Part shown: piece by piece, positions 51,091 through 59,490 of the stretch
Numbering within the stretch: position 1 is the stretch's first letter
Layout of the letters: every line of letters starts with the position of its first letter
NCBI RefSeq assembly: GCF_001423265.1
Contig: NZ_LMND01000034.1
Location: forward strand, 62,001-126,000
DNA length: 64,000 nt
DNA from: Methylobacterium sp. Leaf108
GTDB taxonomy: Bacteria; Pseudomonadota; Alphaproteobacteria; Rhizobiales; Beijerinckiaceae
Reading direction: 5' to 3'
The notes under the pieces: generated by a model
Databases searched by the model: none
Seen by the model: only the letters and a program-made list of their open reading frames with translations
Told to the model about the DNA's origin: nothing
Program-made: the position numbers and the translations under genes

Positions 51091-52212
51091 ATGGAATCCG
51101 CAGAGGCTTGGCACCTGACTGATCGGCTCGCGACCGAGCACGGCAAAGCAGATCCCTTTGCGGCGGCAGTCCGGGCCACCCGGATGGCGATGATCATCAC
51201 CGATCCGCGCCAGGACGACAATCCCATCGTCTTCGTCAACGACGCGTTCCTGAACCTGACAGGCTATGGGCGGGACGAGGTCATGGGCCGTAACTGTCGC
51301 TTCCTCCAGGGAGAGGAGACGGACATGGGTGCCGTCGCCCTCGTCCGCGACGCGGTGCAGGACAACCGCGATATCGCCATCGACCTCCTGAACTACCGCA
51401 AGGACGGCACCCCGTTCTGGAATGCGCTCTATCTGAGCCCCGTCGTCACCGAGGCCGGCGACCTGCATTATTTCTTCGCCTCGCAGCTCGACGTGACGGA
51501 CCGGGTCGAAGCGCAGGCCCGGATCCAGGCCGAGAAAGAGCGCTTCGAGCGCGAGGTCGCCCGGAGGACCGCCGACCTCACGGAGGCTCTCGCCGCCAAG
51601 ACGATGCTGGTCCACGAGGTCGATCACAGGGTCAAGAACAACCTCCAGATGGTCGCTTCGCTTCTCACCATGCAGACCCGCACCATCACCGATCCGACGG
51701 CGCGGGCGGCCATGGAGCAGATGCTCAGCCGCGTCGAAGCCCTCGGTACCGTCCATAAGCGCTTGTACCAGTCGCACAATGTCGAGCGTTTCGACGTGGC
51801 GGAATTCGCGCGCGAGCTGGTGACCGACCTCATCAACGGGTCCGGACGCCCGGACCTGTCGCTCCATCTCGACCTGGAACCGGTGGAAGTGCCGGTGGAG
51901 AAGGCGCCGCCGGTGGCCCTGATGATGAACGAACTCATCACCAACGCCCTCAAGCATGCCTTCCCGGAACAGCGCCCCGGCCGGCTGTCGGTGGCCGTGA
52001 GACCGGACGGAAACTATTTCGGGATTACCATCATTGACGACGGTGTCGGCATGTCGACGCAGGCGCCCGTTCGCAGGACCTTCGGCAAGCGGCTGATCGA
52101 GACCCTGGCCCGTCAACTGAACGCCAGTATCGCCTGGCAGCCCGCGGATCCCGGGACCCGGATCAACATCCGCCTGCCGCGTGAGGCGGCGGACAGCAGG
52201 AACACCGCGTGA
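51091..52212 (+). CDS. LOV-domain blue-light sensor histidine kinase (HisKA_2 type)
   Basis: A 373-residue soluble kinase. The PAS/LOV domain (about 25-138) has the photoactive motif GRNCRFLQG with Cys69, which forms the flavin adduct, plus INDAFLNLTGY-like FVNDAFLNLTGYGRDEV and FWNALYLSPV. A short coiled coil (140-170) leads to a HisKA_2 dimerisation domain with VDHRVKNNLQMVASLLTMQ (phospho-acceptor His179), then an ATPase with MMNELITNALKHAFPE and DDGVGM. The architecture matches Brucella and Erythrobacter LOV kinases. The downstream receiver gene overlaps by 4 bp and is the obvious partner. Confidence 0.95.
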   Translation: MESAEAWHLTDRLATEHGKADPFAAAVRATRMAMIITDPRQDDNPIVFVNDAFLNLTGYGRDEVMGRNCRFLQGEETDMGAVALVRDAVQDNRDIAIDLLNYRKDGTPFWNALYLSPVVTEAGDLHYFFASQLDVTDRVEAQARIQAEKERFEREVARRTADLTEALAAKTMLVHEVDHRVKNNLQMVASLLTMQTRTITDPTARAAMEQMLSRVEALGTVHKRLYQSHNVERFDVAEFARELVTDLINGSGRPDLSLHLDLEPVEVPVEKAPPVALMMNELITNALKHAFPEQRPGRLSVAVRPDGNYFGITIIDDGVGMSTQAPVRRTFGKRLIETLARQLNASIAWQPADPGTRINIRLPREAADSRNTA

Positions 52213-52691
52213 GCACTCCCCTGCGCGTCATGATCGTCGAGGACGAGGCCGTCATCCAGATGCAGCTCGAGATGTTGCTGGAAGATGCCGGGCATATCGT
52301 GGTGGCGACCGCCTTCTCCGCCGAGGAGGCCATCGCCGACGCCCACAGGACACGTCCGGACGTCGTGTTCGTCGACATGCGGTTGCGGGGGCGCTCGTCG
52401 GGGCTCGACGTGGTGGACGCGATCAGAGCGATCGAAGGGACGATCATCGTGTTCGTCACCGCCAACGCCGCCGATCTCGACGAGGAGTGCGACGGGGCGG
52501 CCGCCGTCATCGCGAAGCCCTTTTCCGTCGGCGTGATCGAGGAGAGCCTGCGCTATATCGAGGAATGCGTGCATCGCCCGCCGCCCGAAGCGAAACGGCC
52601 CCTCGGACTTCGGGTCGCGCCCTCGTACGACGCCCACCTCGAGTCGTTCCGGCGACCGCAATCTGGAAGCGACCGCGGCGCACAGTTCTGA
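52209..52691 (+). CDS. Single-domain response regulator paired with LOV kinase
   Basis: A 160-residue protein with one receiver domain: VMIVEDEAVIQMQLEMLLED, phospho-acceptor Asp56 in DVVFVDMRLRGRSSGLDVVD, and IAKPFSVGVIEESL with the conserved Lys. The C-terminal 40 residues are polar with no output domain. Starts at GTG 52209 overlapping the kinase stop (GTGA), so expression is coupled. Single receivers next to HWE/HisKA_2 kinases often act as phosphate sinks or relay to PhyR-like regulators. Confidence 0.9.
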   Translation: MSTPLRVMIVEDEAVIQMQLEMLLEDAGHIVVATAFSAEEAIADAHRTRPDVVFVDMRLRGRSSGLDVVDAIRAIEGTIIVFVTANAADLDEECDGAAAVIAKPFSVGVIEESLRYIEECVHRPPPEAKRPLGLRVAPSYDAHLESFRRPQSGSDRGAQF

Positions 52692-52923
52692 AGCCGTTGC
52701 GGCCTGCCGTTCCGAGATACCGTTCGCACATCGGACATCGCGAACGTCGATGCGTTGCCCTTTCGGTCACGGTGTTCTTCGAAAAGCGCCGGCGGATACC
52801 GAGGAGCCCGGCTTTTGGTCCGTTCCGGCGTGACGAGGTCGCCTCGCCTTGCTACGCCCCGCAGGAGCATGTGTTCGCCGAGCGGCGCTCGCGGACCACC
52901 CCTTGACCGATGACGAATTTCCG

Positions 52924-53814
52924 ATGACAGATCCCAGTCGCCGTGCACTCCTTTCCGGTGCCGCCACCAGCTTCCTGACCATGGCGGCCCTCCCCGCCTT
53001 CGGGCAGGGCGGTCCGGTCGGCCCCGATGGCATCGACGGCTACCCGCCCTTCGACGACGACCGCCTCTACCGCGACGAAGCCGGACGGCTGTATCGCCGC
53101 CGCGGCGGCACCTACGTTCCCTACGGCGAGCGCACCGCCGCGCCGGCTCCCTCGGCGCCGGAGTTCGAGCCCGAGGCAGCCCCCCGGCGGAGGGTCGCCG
53201 AGCCGAGGCCGGCGGACAAGATCGCGGCTGCACGGCCCCTCGACAACGGGCCGATCGACTATGCCCGCGCCTATGCCGCGATCCCGGACGAGCCGTTCCC
53301 GGTCCTGGCCTTCAACTACAAGCGCATGAACCCGGCCTTCCTGCGCCAGGACATCGCCTACACCGGCCGCGAACCGGCGGGCACCATCCTGGTCGATCCG
53401 CGCGCGCATCATCTCACCCTCGTCCAGGGCAACGGTCGCGCCCGCCGCTACGGCGTCGGCGTAGGCAAGCAGGGCTTTTCCTGGTCGGGCATTTCGACGG
53501 TCAATTCCAAGCAGGCTTGGCCGGATTGGTATCCGCCCAAGGAGATGATCGCCCGCACCCCGAAACTGGCGCGCCAGGTCTCGCAGCTGCAGAGCGGGCT
53601 CGGCGTGCCGGGCGGCTCGCGCAATCCGCTGGGTGCGCGAGCCCATTACCTCTGGCAGGACAACAAGGATACGCTCTACCGCATCCATGGGACGCTGGAG
53701 CCGGAATCGATCGGCCGTAGCGTCTCGTCCGGATGTATCCGCATGATCAACCAGGACGTCATCGATCTCTACGGCCGGGTCGAGATCGGGACTCGTGTGG
53801 TGGTCTTGGGCTGA
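52924..53814 (+). CDS. L,D-transpeptidase (YkuD family), exported
   Basis: A 296-residue protein. The N-terminus has a twin-arginine-like signal (SRRALLSGAATSFLTMAALP). A Pro/Ala/Glu-rich linker (about 70-105) follows. The YkuD domain begins near TILVDPRAHHLTLVQGNGRA, and the catalytic motif is HGTLEPESIGRSVSSGCIRM, with the nucleophile Cys in SSGCIRM. It forms 3-3 cross-links or attaches proteins to peptidoglycan. Start ATG 52924 precedes the signal directly. Confidence 0.92.
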   Translation: MTDPSRRALLSGAATSFLTMAALPAFGQGGPVGPDGIDGYPPFDDDRLYRDEAGRLYRRRGGTYVPYGERTAAPAPSAPEFEPEAAPRRRVAEPRPADKIAAARPLDNGPIDYARAYAAIPDEPFPVLAFNYKRMNPAFLRQDIAYTGREPAGTILVDPRAHHLTLVQGNGRARRYGVGVGKQGFSWSGISTVNSKQAWPDWYPPKEMIARTPKLARQVSQLQSGLGVPGGSRNPLGARAHYLWQDNKDTLYRIHGTLEPESIGRSVSSGCIRMINQDVIDLYGRVEIGTRVVVLG

Positions 53815-53951
53815 CGGCCGGCGGGTCGGAGCTGGGCCGGGCCCTGAGGCGTACTGTCCGGAAGCGGAACCTAGGACCGGCCGACCGGATTTCCCCTGAC
53901 ACGAAGGGGCGTCGCCGGATGGTGCTCGCCCGTCACGGAGATCCAGGCATC

Positions 53952-54488
53952 ATGGCAAAGAGCAATCCTGCGCGGTCGCGCGTCGAATCCGATCGCCTCA
54001 ACACTCCCACCGACCTGTCGCCAGAGGCGACGAAGGTGATTTCCGAAGGGCTGACGGTTCTGCTGTCGGACCTCTTCGCCCTCTATCTGAAGACCAAGAA
54101 TTTTCACTGGCACATGAGCGGGCCGCATTTCCGCGACTACCATCTGCTCCTCGACGAACAGTCGGACGAGATCTTCGCGATCACCGACGATGTCGCCGAG
54201 CGTGCCCGCAAGATCGGCGGCACCACCCTGCGCTCGCTCGGCGAGGCCAAGGCGAAGTCGCGCTTGGCCGACAACGATGCGGAGTACGTCTCGCCGCTCG
54301 ACATGCTGGCGGAACTGCGCGACGACAACAAGACGCTCGCCGCCAACATGCGGGAGTTTCACGAGGTGACGGACGAGCACAAGGACGTGTCGACCACCAG
54401 CCTCCTCGAGGAATGGATCGACCAGGCCGAGCGTCGCACTTGGTTCCTCTACGAGATCACCCGCACGGCGACGCAGTCGGGCCACTGA
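53952..54488 (+). CDS. dps: Dps-family ferritin-like DNA-protection protein
   Basis: A 178-residue four-helix protein. The ferroxidase site spans two subunits: KNFHWHMSGPHFRDYHLLLD followed by EQSDEIFAITDDVAERARKI supplies His, Asp and Glu. A basic N-terminal tail (AKSNPARSRVESDR) may bind DNA. Dps stores iron and limits Fenton damage in stress and stationary phase. The gene ends at a strong bidirectional terminator. GGAAC occurs about 80 bp upstream, but the matching -10 of the EcfG type is not convincing. Confidence 0.93.
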   Translation: MAKSNPARSRVESDRLNTPTDLSPEATKVISEGLTVLLSDLFALYLKTKNFHWHMSGPHFRDYHLLLDEQSDEIFAITDDVAERARKIGGTTLRSLGEAKAKSRLADNDAEYVSPLDMLAELRDDNKTLAANMREFHEVTDEHKDVSTTSLLEEWIDQAERRTWFLYEITRTATQSGH

Positions 54489-54520
54489 TCGGACGCGAGT
54501 GACCGATCGCTTTCGACACG

Positions 54521-54559
54521 AAAAAGGCCCCGCGTCCGGATGGAACGCGGGGCCTTTTT
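54521..54559. terminator. Bidirectional intrinsic terminator between dps and a convergent gene
   Basis: AAAAAGGCCCCGCGT pairs with ACGCGGGGCCTTTTT, giving a 15-bp stem with A and T tracts on both sides and a 9-base loop. It serves dps (plus) and the small gene at 54588 (minus). Confidence 0.95.
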
Positions 54560-54587
54560 CACGGGACACGGTGAGTGCCCCGGCCGC

Positions 54588-54785
54588 TCACGCGGCGGGG
54601 GTGATCTCGCCTTCGCGTACCGCCCGCTCGCCGGTGCCGGACTTGATCCGATAGAACGGCTCGCCGGTCTGGTCTTCCGGCACGAGCCGGACGATCTCGA
54701 ACACGTCCCCCGTGTCGGTCTTGGCGTCGGCATAGCCGATCCGCGAACGGCGGACACGCTGGCCGAGCTTGAATTTATGGGACAT
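54588..54785 (-). CDS. Small conserved-type hypothetical protein
   Basis: A 65-residue basic protein, MSHKFKLGQRVRRSRIGYAD onward, with FEIVRLVPEDQTGEPFYRIK near the middle. It reads as a small five-stranded beta domain resembling KOW/SH3-like folds: FKLGQRV followed by FYRIKSG, where charged turns separate strands. AAGGAAGAG lies 6 bases upstream of the ATG. It converges on dps at the shared terminator. No function assigned. Confidence 0.75.
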   Translation of the reverse strand: MSHKFKLGQRVRRSRIGYADAKTDTGDVFEIVRLVPEDQTGEPFYRIKSGTGERAVREGEITPAA

Positions 54786-54967
54786 GTCGATCTCTTCCTT
54801 ATCGTGAGGATACGGCTCTGGCCGATCCCTTGGGCGGGACAGCCAGCGCCGCCCTGATTTGGCAGAGGTCGCGCCATCCCCTGCCCTTGGACCACCGGGA
54901 CGCGGGTCCCGCCCTTCGAGGCCGACGCGCCACGCAAGCGGCGGGTCGACCCTCCAGGGAATTGGTC

Positions 54968-55339
54968 CTACTTGCGGGTCTTGCCGGCCTTCGCCTTCCG
55001 GGCAGCGTAGCGCGCGTCGCGTTGGGCCTTCTGCTCGAGGCGGGCGGCGTTGGCGCGCTCGATCTTGTCGGCGGCTTCCTGCACGGCGGCGGCGGCAAGA
55101 CGCTCGCGCTCGGCATCGGCCTCGGCCACACGCTGGGCTTCCATCTCGAGGCGGGCAGCCTCGCGGGCGGCGACGCGGATCTCGCGCTCACGGACCACAG
55201 CGGCGCGCTCGGCCTTCCGGGCCACGACCTCGGGATCGTCCGCCGGCGGGCGGGCACGAAAGCGCGCAAGCGCAGCCTCACGGGCCTCGGCCTGAGCCTT
55301 GAGGCGATCGGTCATCGAGTTTTCGTTGAATTGGCTCAC
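54968..55339 (-). CDS. DUF6481-like helical hypothetical protein
   Basis: A 123-residue charged protein, almost wholly helical and rich in Ala, Glu, Arg and Lys (TDRLKAQAEAREAALARFRA, then repeated AAREAARLEMEAQ segments). It resembles the DUF6481 group. The C-terminus is Lys-rich. Start GTG 55339 is chosen because AGGA lies 5-7 bases upstream and SQFNENSMTDR then matches the family N-terminus; ATG 55315 lacks a ribosome binding site. Possibly nucleic-acid-binding; role unknown. It follows csp across a terminator. Confidence 0.75.
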   Translation of the reverse strand: MSQFNENSMTDRLKAQAEAREAALARFRARPPADDPEVVARKAERAAVVREREIRVAAREAARLEMEAQRVAEADAERERLAAAAVQEAADKIERANAARLEQKAQRDARYAARKAKAGKTRK

Positions 55340-55391
55340 ACAGGGTCCTGGTTTGGAGAGCCGGCACATGGCCTGCCCTGGAAAACGAAGG

Positions 55392-55420
55392 AGGCCGCTC
55401 TCCCGTGGGGAGAGCGGCCT
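55392..55420 (-). terminator. Intrinsic terminator after csp
   Basis: AGGCCGCTCTCCC pairs with GGGAGAGCGGCCT over 13 bp with a GTG loop. On the minus strand it is followed by CCTTCGTTTTC, a moderate T tract. It lies 32 bp past the csp stop. Confidence 0.8.
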
Positions 55421-55451
55421 TCGAGACGTCAGGCCCGGAGGCCCGATGGGC

Positions 55452-55661
55452 TCAAGCGGACTGGAGGTTTCCGGCGGACTGCTTTCCGCTGCGCTTGTCG
55501 GTCTCCATCTCGTAGGAAACCTTCTGGCCCTCAGCGAGGCCACGCATGCCGGCGCGCTCGACAGCCGAGATGTGCACGAAAACATCGTTTCCGCCGCCAT
55601 CCGGCTGGATGAACCCGAAACCCTTTTGCTCGTTGAACCACTTAACAGTACCGACAGCCAT
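55452..55661 (-). CDS. Cold-shock protein (CspA family)
   Basis: A 69-residue OB-fold RNA chaperone: VGTVKWFNEQKGFGFIQPDG contains RNP1 (KGFGFI) and DVFVHISAVERAG contains RNP2 (VFVHI). GAAGGA lies 6 bases before ATG 55661. The 185-bp upstream gap to the next gene allows a long 5' leader, which in CspA-type mRNAs folds as a thermosensor; the leader here was not modelled. Confidence 0.97.
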   Translation of the reverse strand: MAVGTVKWFNEQKGFGFIQPDGGGNDVFVHISAVERAGMRGLAEGQKVSYEMETDKRSGKQSAGNLQSA

Positions 55662-55846
55662 AATCATCCTTCGCCCTTGCGGGCATAGTTCTCGGACAAC
55701 CCGCGCGGGATCTGCGCAGGCTTCGTCCGCTTTACCGATGTTGAGAGAGAGAGACGGACAACCGGCCTTTTGGGGCCGCACAACCGAAAACCTGGCGCAA
55801 ATCAGTCTGACAGACATAGCCTCTCGGGATCGATTTTGCAAACCTT

Positions 55847-58522
55847 TTACGGCCGAGGATCGGAGACGGCGGATTTATTGACGAATGCCTTAAGAACAAG
55901 CTCGACTTTCATCACCCCGGCATCGTCGGGGTCGGCCTTGGTCGTGAACCCGAGGCGGCGGCAGACCGCCAGCATCGGGCGGTTCTCGCGCAGCACCGAC
56001 CCTTCGATCCGCTCGAGCCCCTCGGTCCTAGCCCAGTCGATCATCATCCTCATGAGAGCATGGCCGAGGCCGAGCCCCTTCGTGTCGCTGCGCACGAGGA
56101 TCGCGTACTCGCCCGCGACATGGTTGGCGTCGGCGTGGAGCCGCACGGCACCCAGCATCGTCCCGGTCTGCGCCTCCTGCGCCACGAAGGCGATGGCGCG
56201 GGCGTAATCGAGCTGGGTCAGGCGGGCCAGGAAGGCGTGGTTGAAGTCGCGCACCGGCGCGAAGAAGCGCAGCCGCAGATCCTCGGCGCTGACCTGCGCG
56301 AAGAAGTCGTGGAACAGCGCCTCGTCCTCCGGCCGCACCGGGCGCACCCGGATCGCGCGGCCCTTCAGGGCGATCGATCGCTCCCACTCCACCGGATAGG
56401 GGCGGATGGCGAAACGCGGATGATGGGCCCCGCGCGGGCGCTCTCCGGCCCGGACGACCTGCGGCGCGATCATGACCCGGCCGTCGAGGGCGACGACCCC
56501 ATCGGCATCCGACAGCAACGGGTTGATGTCGAGTTCGCGCACCTCCGGCAGGTCGGCGGCGAGCTGGGCGAGCTTGACGAGGACGAGGGCCAGCGCATGG
56601 CGGTCGACCGCCGGCACGTCGCGGTATGCGGCCAGGCGCCGGGCGACACGGGTGCGGTCGATGAGATCCTGCGCCAGACGCAGATCGAGGGGCGGCAGGC
56701 CGAGCGCCCTGTCGTCGATGACCTCCACCGCGGTGCCGCCGCGGCCGAACACGACGACCGGGCCGAAGACGGGGTCTTCGGCGAGGCCCGCGATCAACTC
56801 GCGCTGCTTGCCCGCCCTCACCATCGGCTGGACGGCGAAGCCGGTGATCCGCGCGTCGGGGCGCGAGAGTCTGACGCCGGCCACGATGGCGGCGGCGGCC
56901 TCGCGGATGTCGGCCTCGCTGGTCAGGTCGAGTCGCACGCCGCCGACGTCGGACTTGTGGACGATATCGGGCGAGACGAGCTTCAGGGCGACGGTGCCGC
57001 CGGCTGCGATGATCGCCCAGCCGGCGGCGGCGGCGGCCTCCGCGTCCGGCGCCAGCGTCACGGGCAGGCTTGGGATGCCGTAGGCGGCAAGGAGACCCGC
57101 CACCGAGACGGGATCGAGCCAGGTGCAGCCCTCCGTCAGAGCCGCTTCCACCAGGGTGCGAGCCCGCGCCCTGTCGGGCAGGAAGTCCCGCGGCAGCGAG
57201 TCGGGCGTGCGCATGAGGTCGTCCTGCGCCTCCCGGTAGCGGACGAGATGCAGGAAACCCTGCACCGCATCCGAATCGGTCGAGAAGCGGGGGATGCCCG
57301 CCTTGGCGAAGGCCGCCAGCGCCGCCTCGTCTTCGCCGAGGGAGACTGCGAACACCGGCTTCCTGCGGCCCTCGCGGCTTCGCGCCGTCGTCACCGTCGC
57401 CGCGATGGCCTCGGCCACGGCTGCGCTGTCGGAACGGGCAGTGGGGACATGGATCGCGAGGATCGCGTCGACGGCCGGGTCGGCCAGCAGAGGCGACAGG
57501 GCGGTCTCGTAGTGGGGCGCGTTCGCCCCGATCCCGAGATCGACCGGATTGGCCTCCAGCGGCGCCAAGGTGCCACCACCATCGGCGAGCTGATCGGCGG
57601 CGAGCGCCCCGATGCCGTAGCCGTTGGCGAGGATGGCCAGGCGACGTCCCGGAAACGGGCGTTGCCGGCCCAACGTCTCCACAGCCGAGAACATCGCATC
57701 GAGATTGCCGACGCTGAGCAGGCCGGCCCGGCGAAAGGCCGCCTCGTAGACCGCGTCCGGCCGCGCGAGGGCACCGGTGTGGGTGAGGCTCCCGGCGGCG
57801 GTGATCGCGGCGGGATGCCGGCCGGTGCGCAGGACCACCACGGGCTTGGCCCGCGCCGCGGCGCGGGCCGCCGACATGAACTTGCCCGCGTCCCGCACCA
57901 CGTCGATGGACAGCAGGATCGCGCGGGTGTGAATGTCGCCGGCGAAATAATCGAGGCAATCGGCGACGTCGATATCGCAGGCTTGGCCGAGAGTGATCGC
58001 CGCCGAGAAACCCACCGCACGCTTGGCGGCCCAAGCCACGATGCCGGCCGCGACCGTTCCCGATTGCGATATCAGGGCCAGGTCGCCCGCGGAGGGCGCT
58101 CTCGAGAACAGGCTGGCATCGAGGCACGCCCCCGGCGAGGACAAGCCGATGCTGCCAGGGCCGACGATCCGCAGCCCGTAGGGTTTGGCCGCAGCCCAGA
58201 CGTCCCGGCACAAGACGTCGTCGCGGTCTGCGGTCAGCACCACCGCGACCCTGGCGCCGCACGCTCCGGCTTCCTCGACCAGACGAGGCACGGCCGTGGG
58301 CGGAGCGGCAATCAGGACGAGATCGGGAGGTTGGAGCTCGGCGAAGGACGCGACGCTCTGCGTGTCGCCGACAATTCCCCCCACCATCGAGATCGTGCCG
58401 CGAAACTGGCTCGCCCGTAGATTGGCGACCATGCCCCGGCCGAGCGCGGCCGATGTCTCATCGGCGACCGCCACGACCACGGATCGCGGCGCGAGCAGGG
58501 CGTCGAACCTGGATGTACTCAT
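55847..58522 (-). CDS. Acyl-CoA ligase-like/GNAT fusion, Pat-type protein acetyltransferase
   Basis: An 891-residue protein. Residues about 5-105 form a CoA-binding Rossmann domain, 140-430 the succinyl-CoA-ligase-like part, including LTHTGALARPDAVYEAAFRR where the phospho-His of active NDP-forming ligases is retained. The ATP-grasp domain (about 475-690) has VALKLVSPDIVHKSDVGGVR and REL DINPLL-type VRELDINPLLSDADGV. The GNAT domain (about 730-880) has YAILVRSDTKGLGLGHALMR with the acetyl-CoA loop. Related Pat/PatZ enzymes acetylate acetyl-CoA synthetase. The retained His leaves a true ligase activity open. Starts at ATG 58522, 78 bp after a 49-residue gene on the same strand. Confidence 0.9.
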   Translation of the reverse strand: MSTSRFDALLAPRSVVVAVADETSAALGRGMVANLRASQFRGTISMVGGIVGDTQSVASFAELQPPDLVLIAAPPTAVPRLVEEAGACGARVAVVLTADRDDVLCRDVWAAAKPYGLRIVGPGSIGLSSPGACLDASLFSRAPSAGDLALISQSGTVAAGIVAWAAKRAVGFSAAITLGQACDIDVADCLDYFAGDIHTRAILLSIDVVRDAGKFMSAARAAARAKPVVVLRTGRHPAAITAAGSLTHTGALARPDAVYEAAFRRAGLLSVGNLDAMFSAVETLGRQRPFPGRRLAILANGYGIGALAADQLADGGGTLAPLEANPVDLGIGANAPHYETALSPLLADPAVDAILAIHVPTARSDSAAVAEAIAATVTTARSREGRRKPVFAVSLGEDEAALAAFAKAGIPRFSTDSDAVQGFLHLVRYREAQDDLMRTPDSLPRDFLPDRARARTLVEAALTEGCTWLDPVSVAGLLAAYGIPSLPVTLAPDAEAAAAAGWAIIAAGGTVALKLVSPDIVHKSDVGGVRLDLTSEADIREAAAAIVAGVRLSRPDARITGFAVQPMVRAGKQRELIAGLAEDPVFGPVVVFGRGGTAVEVIDDRALGLPPLDLRLAQDLIDRTRVARRLAAYRDVPAVDRHALALVLVKLAQLAADLPEVRELDINPLLSDADGVVALDGRVMIAPQVVRAGERPRGAHHPRFAIRPYPVEWERSIALKGRAIRVRPVRPEDEALFHDFFAQVSAEDLRLRFFAPVRDFNHAFLARLTQLDYARAIAFVAQEAQTGTMLGAVRLHADANHVAGEYAILVRSDTKGLGLGHALMRMMIDWARTEGLERIEGSVLRENRPMLAVCRRLGFTTKADPDDAGVMKVELVLKAFVNKSAVSDPRP

Positions 58523-58600
58523 CGATTCGTCAGCCCGTGCCCGGGCCGGACCCTCGCCCGCCTGCACCGGGCAGGCAAGGGCTCCGGGGAGTCGGGTCGG

Positions 58601-58750
58601 TCAGGACGCCGAGAGACCGGGCAGAACGAGGGTCTCGTGAAGCCGGAAGATGCAGGGCCACCTCATCCGGATCGCGAGATCCTGCGCCTCTTCCAGGCTG
58701 ATCGCGCGTTGGCGCGCAACTTCATCGAGACTGATCCATCCGGCTGCCAT
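58601..58750 (-). CDS. 49-residue small protein with helix-turn-helix-like N-terminus
   Basis: A short frame from ATG 58750 to TGA 58601, starting MAAGWISLDEVARQRAISLE and ending LHETLVLPGLSAS. GGGGAGGG lies 7-8 bases before the ATG, an excellent ribosome binding site. WISLDEVARQRAISLEEAQD has the spacing of an excisionase-like or MerR-like helix-turn-helix. Codon use is GC-rich at third positions. It lies 78 bp upstream of the acetyltransferase gene on the same strand and may be co-transcribed with it. Family not recognised. Confidence 0.65.
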   Translation of the reverse strand: MAAGWISLDEVARQRAISLEEAQDLAIRMRWPCIFRLHETLVLPGLSAS

Positions 58751-58845
58751 CGCAGACCCTCCCCTTCGTGCGTTCGGTGCGTTAAGGCGCGGATGCGCGT
58801 CGGGTTCCGGGTGGATCGTCAGCCCGGGCCCGCGCCGGAGCAGCC

Positions 58846-59490
58846 ATGGTCGAGGTCCGGGAATCCATCGTCTGCGCGATGCGCGAGATGATCGCGTGCG
58901 GCCTCAGCCAAGGCACCGCCGGCAACATCAGCGTGCGGCACGGCGACGGCTTCCTGGTGACACCCTCCGGCATCGCCGCGGACGCCCTGCGGCCGGAGGA
59001 TATCGTGCCGATGACGATGGCGGGCACCCACGACCATGCCCTGGCGCCGTCTTCGGAATGGCGGTTCCATCGCGACATCCTGGCGGCGCGCCCGGAATTC
59101 GAAGCGATCGTCCACGCCCACCCGACCTATTGCACCGCCTTCGCCATCTGCGGTCGGTCAATCCCGGCCGTGCACTACATGATCGCCGCGGCCGGCGGCC
59201 CGACGATCCGCTGCGCGCCCTATGCGCCCTACGGCACCCAGGCGCTGTCCGACCACGCCGTGGCGGCGATGGAGGCGCGCAACGGCTGCCTCCTGGCCAA
59301 CCACGGCATGATCGCGGCCGGCCCGACGCTGGCCAAGGCGCTCTGGCTCGCCGTCGAGATGGAGGCCCTGTGCCGCCAGTATGCGGTGGCCCTGCAGGTC
59401 GGGGCTCCGGTCGTTCTGCCCGACGAAGAGATCGCCCGCACGGTCGACCGCTTCAGGTCCTACGGACCGCGTCACCGCGACCCGGCATAG
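58846..59490 (+). CDS. Class II aldolase/adducin-family protein (FucA-like)
   Basis: A 214-residue zinc-dependent aldolase or dehydratase. Zinc ligands lie in HAHPTYCTAFAI (two His) and LANHGMIAAG (His). The catalytic acid is in SSEWRFHRDILAARP. GTAGNISVRHGDGFLVTPSG is the phosphate/substrate loop. L-fuculose-phosphate aldolase and 5-(methylthio)ribulose-1-phosphate aldolase of the DHAP shunt are both compatible; no mtn or fuc genes are adjacent. Divergent from the small gene at 58750. Confidence 0.88.
   Translation: MVEVRESIVCAMREMIACGLSQGTAGNISVRHGDGFLVTPSGIAADALRPEDIVPMTMAGTHDHALAPSSEWRFHRDILAARPEFEAIVHAHPTYCTAFAICGRSIPAVHYMIAAAGGPTIRCAPYAPYGTQALSDHAVAAMEARNGCLLANHGMIAAGPTLAKALWLAVEMEALCRQYAVALQVGAPVVLPDEEIARTVDRFRSYGPRHRDPA

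Noticed and set aside
50511..51122. A 203-residue plus-strand frame before the LOV kinase
   Set aside because: Ser/Arg-rich with no domain, runs into the kinase gene in another frame, and has poor codon use.
52708..52730. GTTC-N9-GTTC considered as a LexA box
   Set aside because: Alphaproteobacterial SOS boxes need GTTC-N7-GTTC; spacing is wrong and no SOS gene follows.
53865..53895. GGAAC upstream of dps considered as an EcfG promoter
   Set aside because: The matching CGTT at 16-17 bp is absent (GATT is found), so support is too weak.
56060..58420. A 786-residue plus-strand frame
   Set aside because: Antisense to the acyl-CoA ligase/GNAT gene, which has full domain support.
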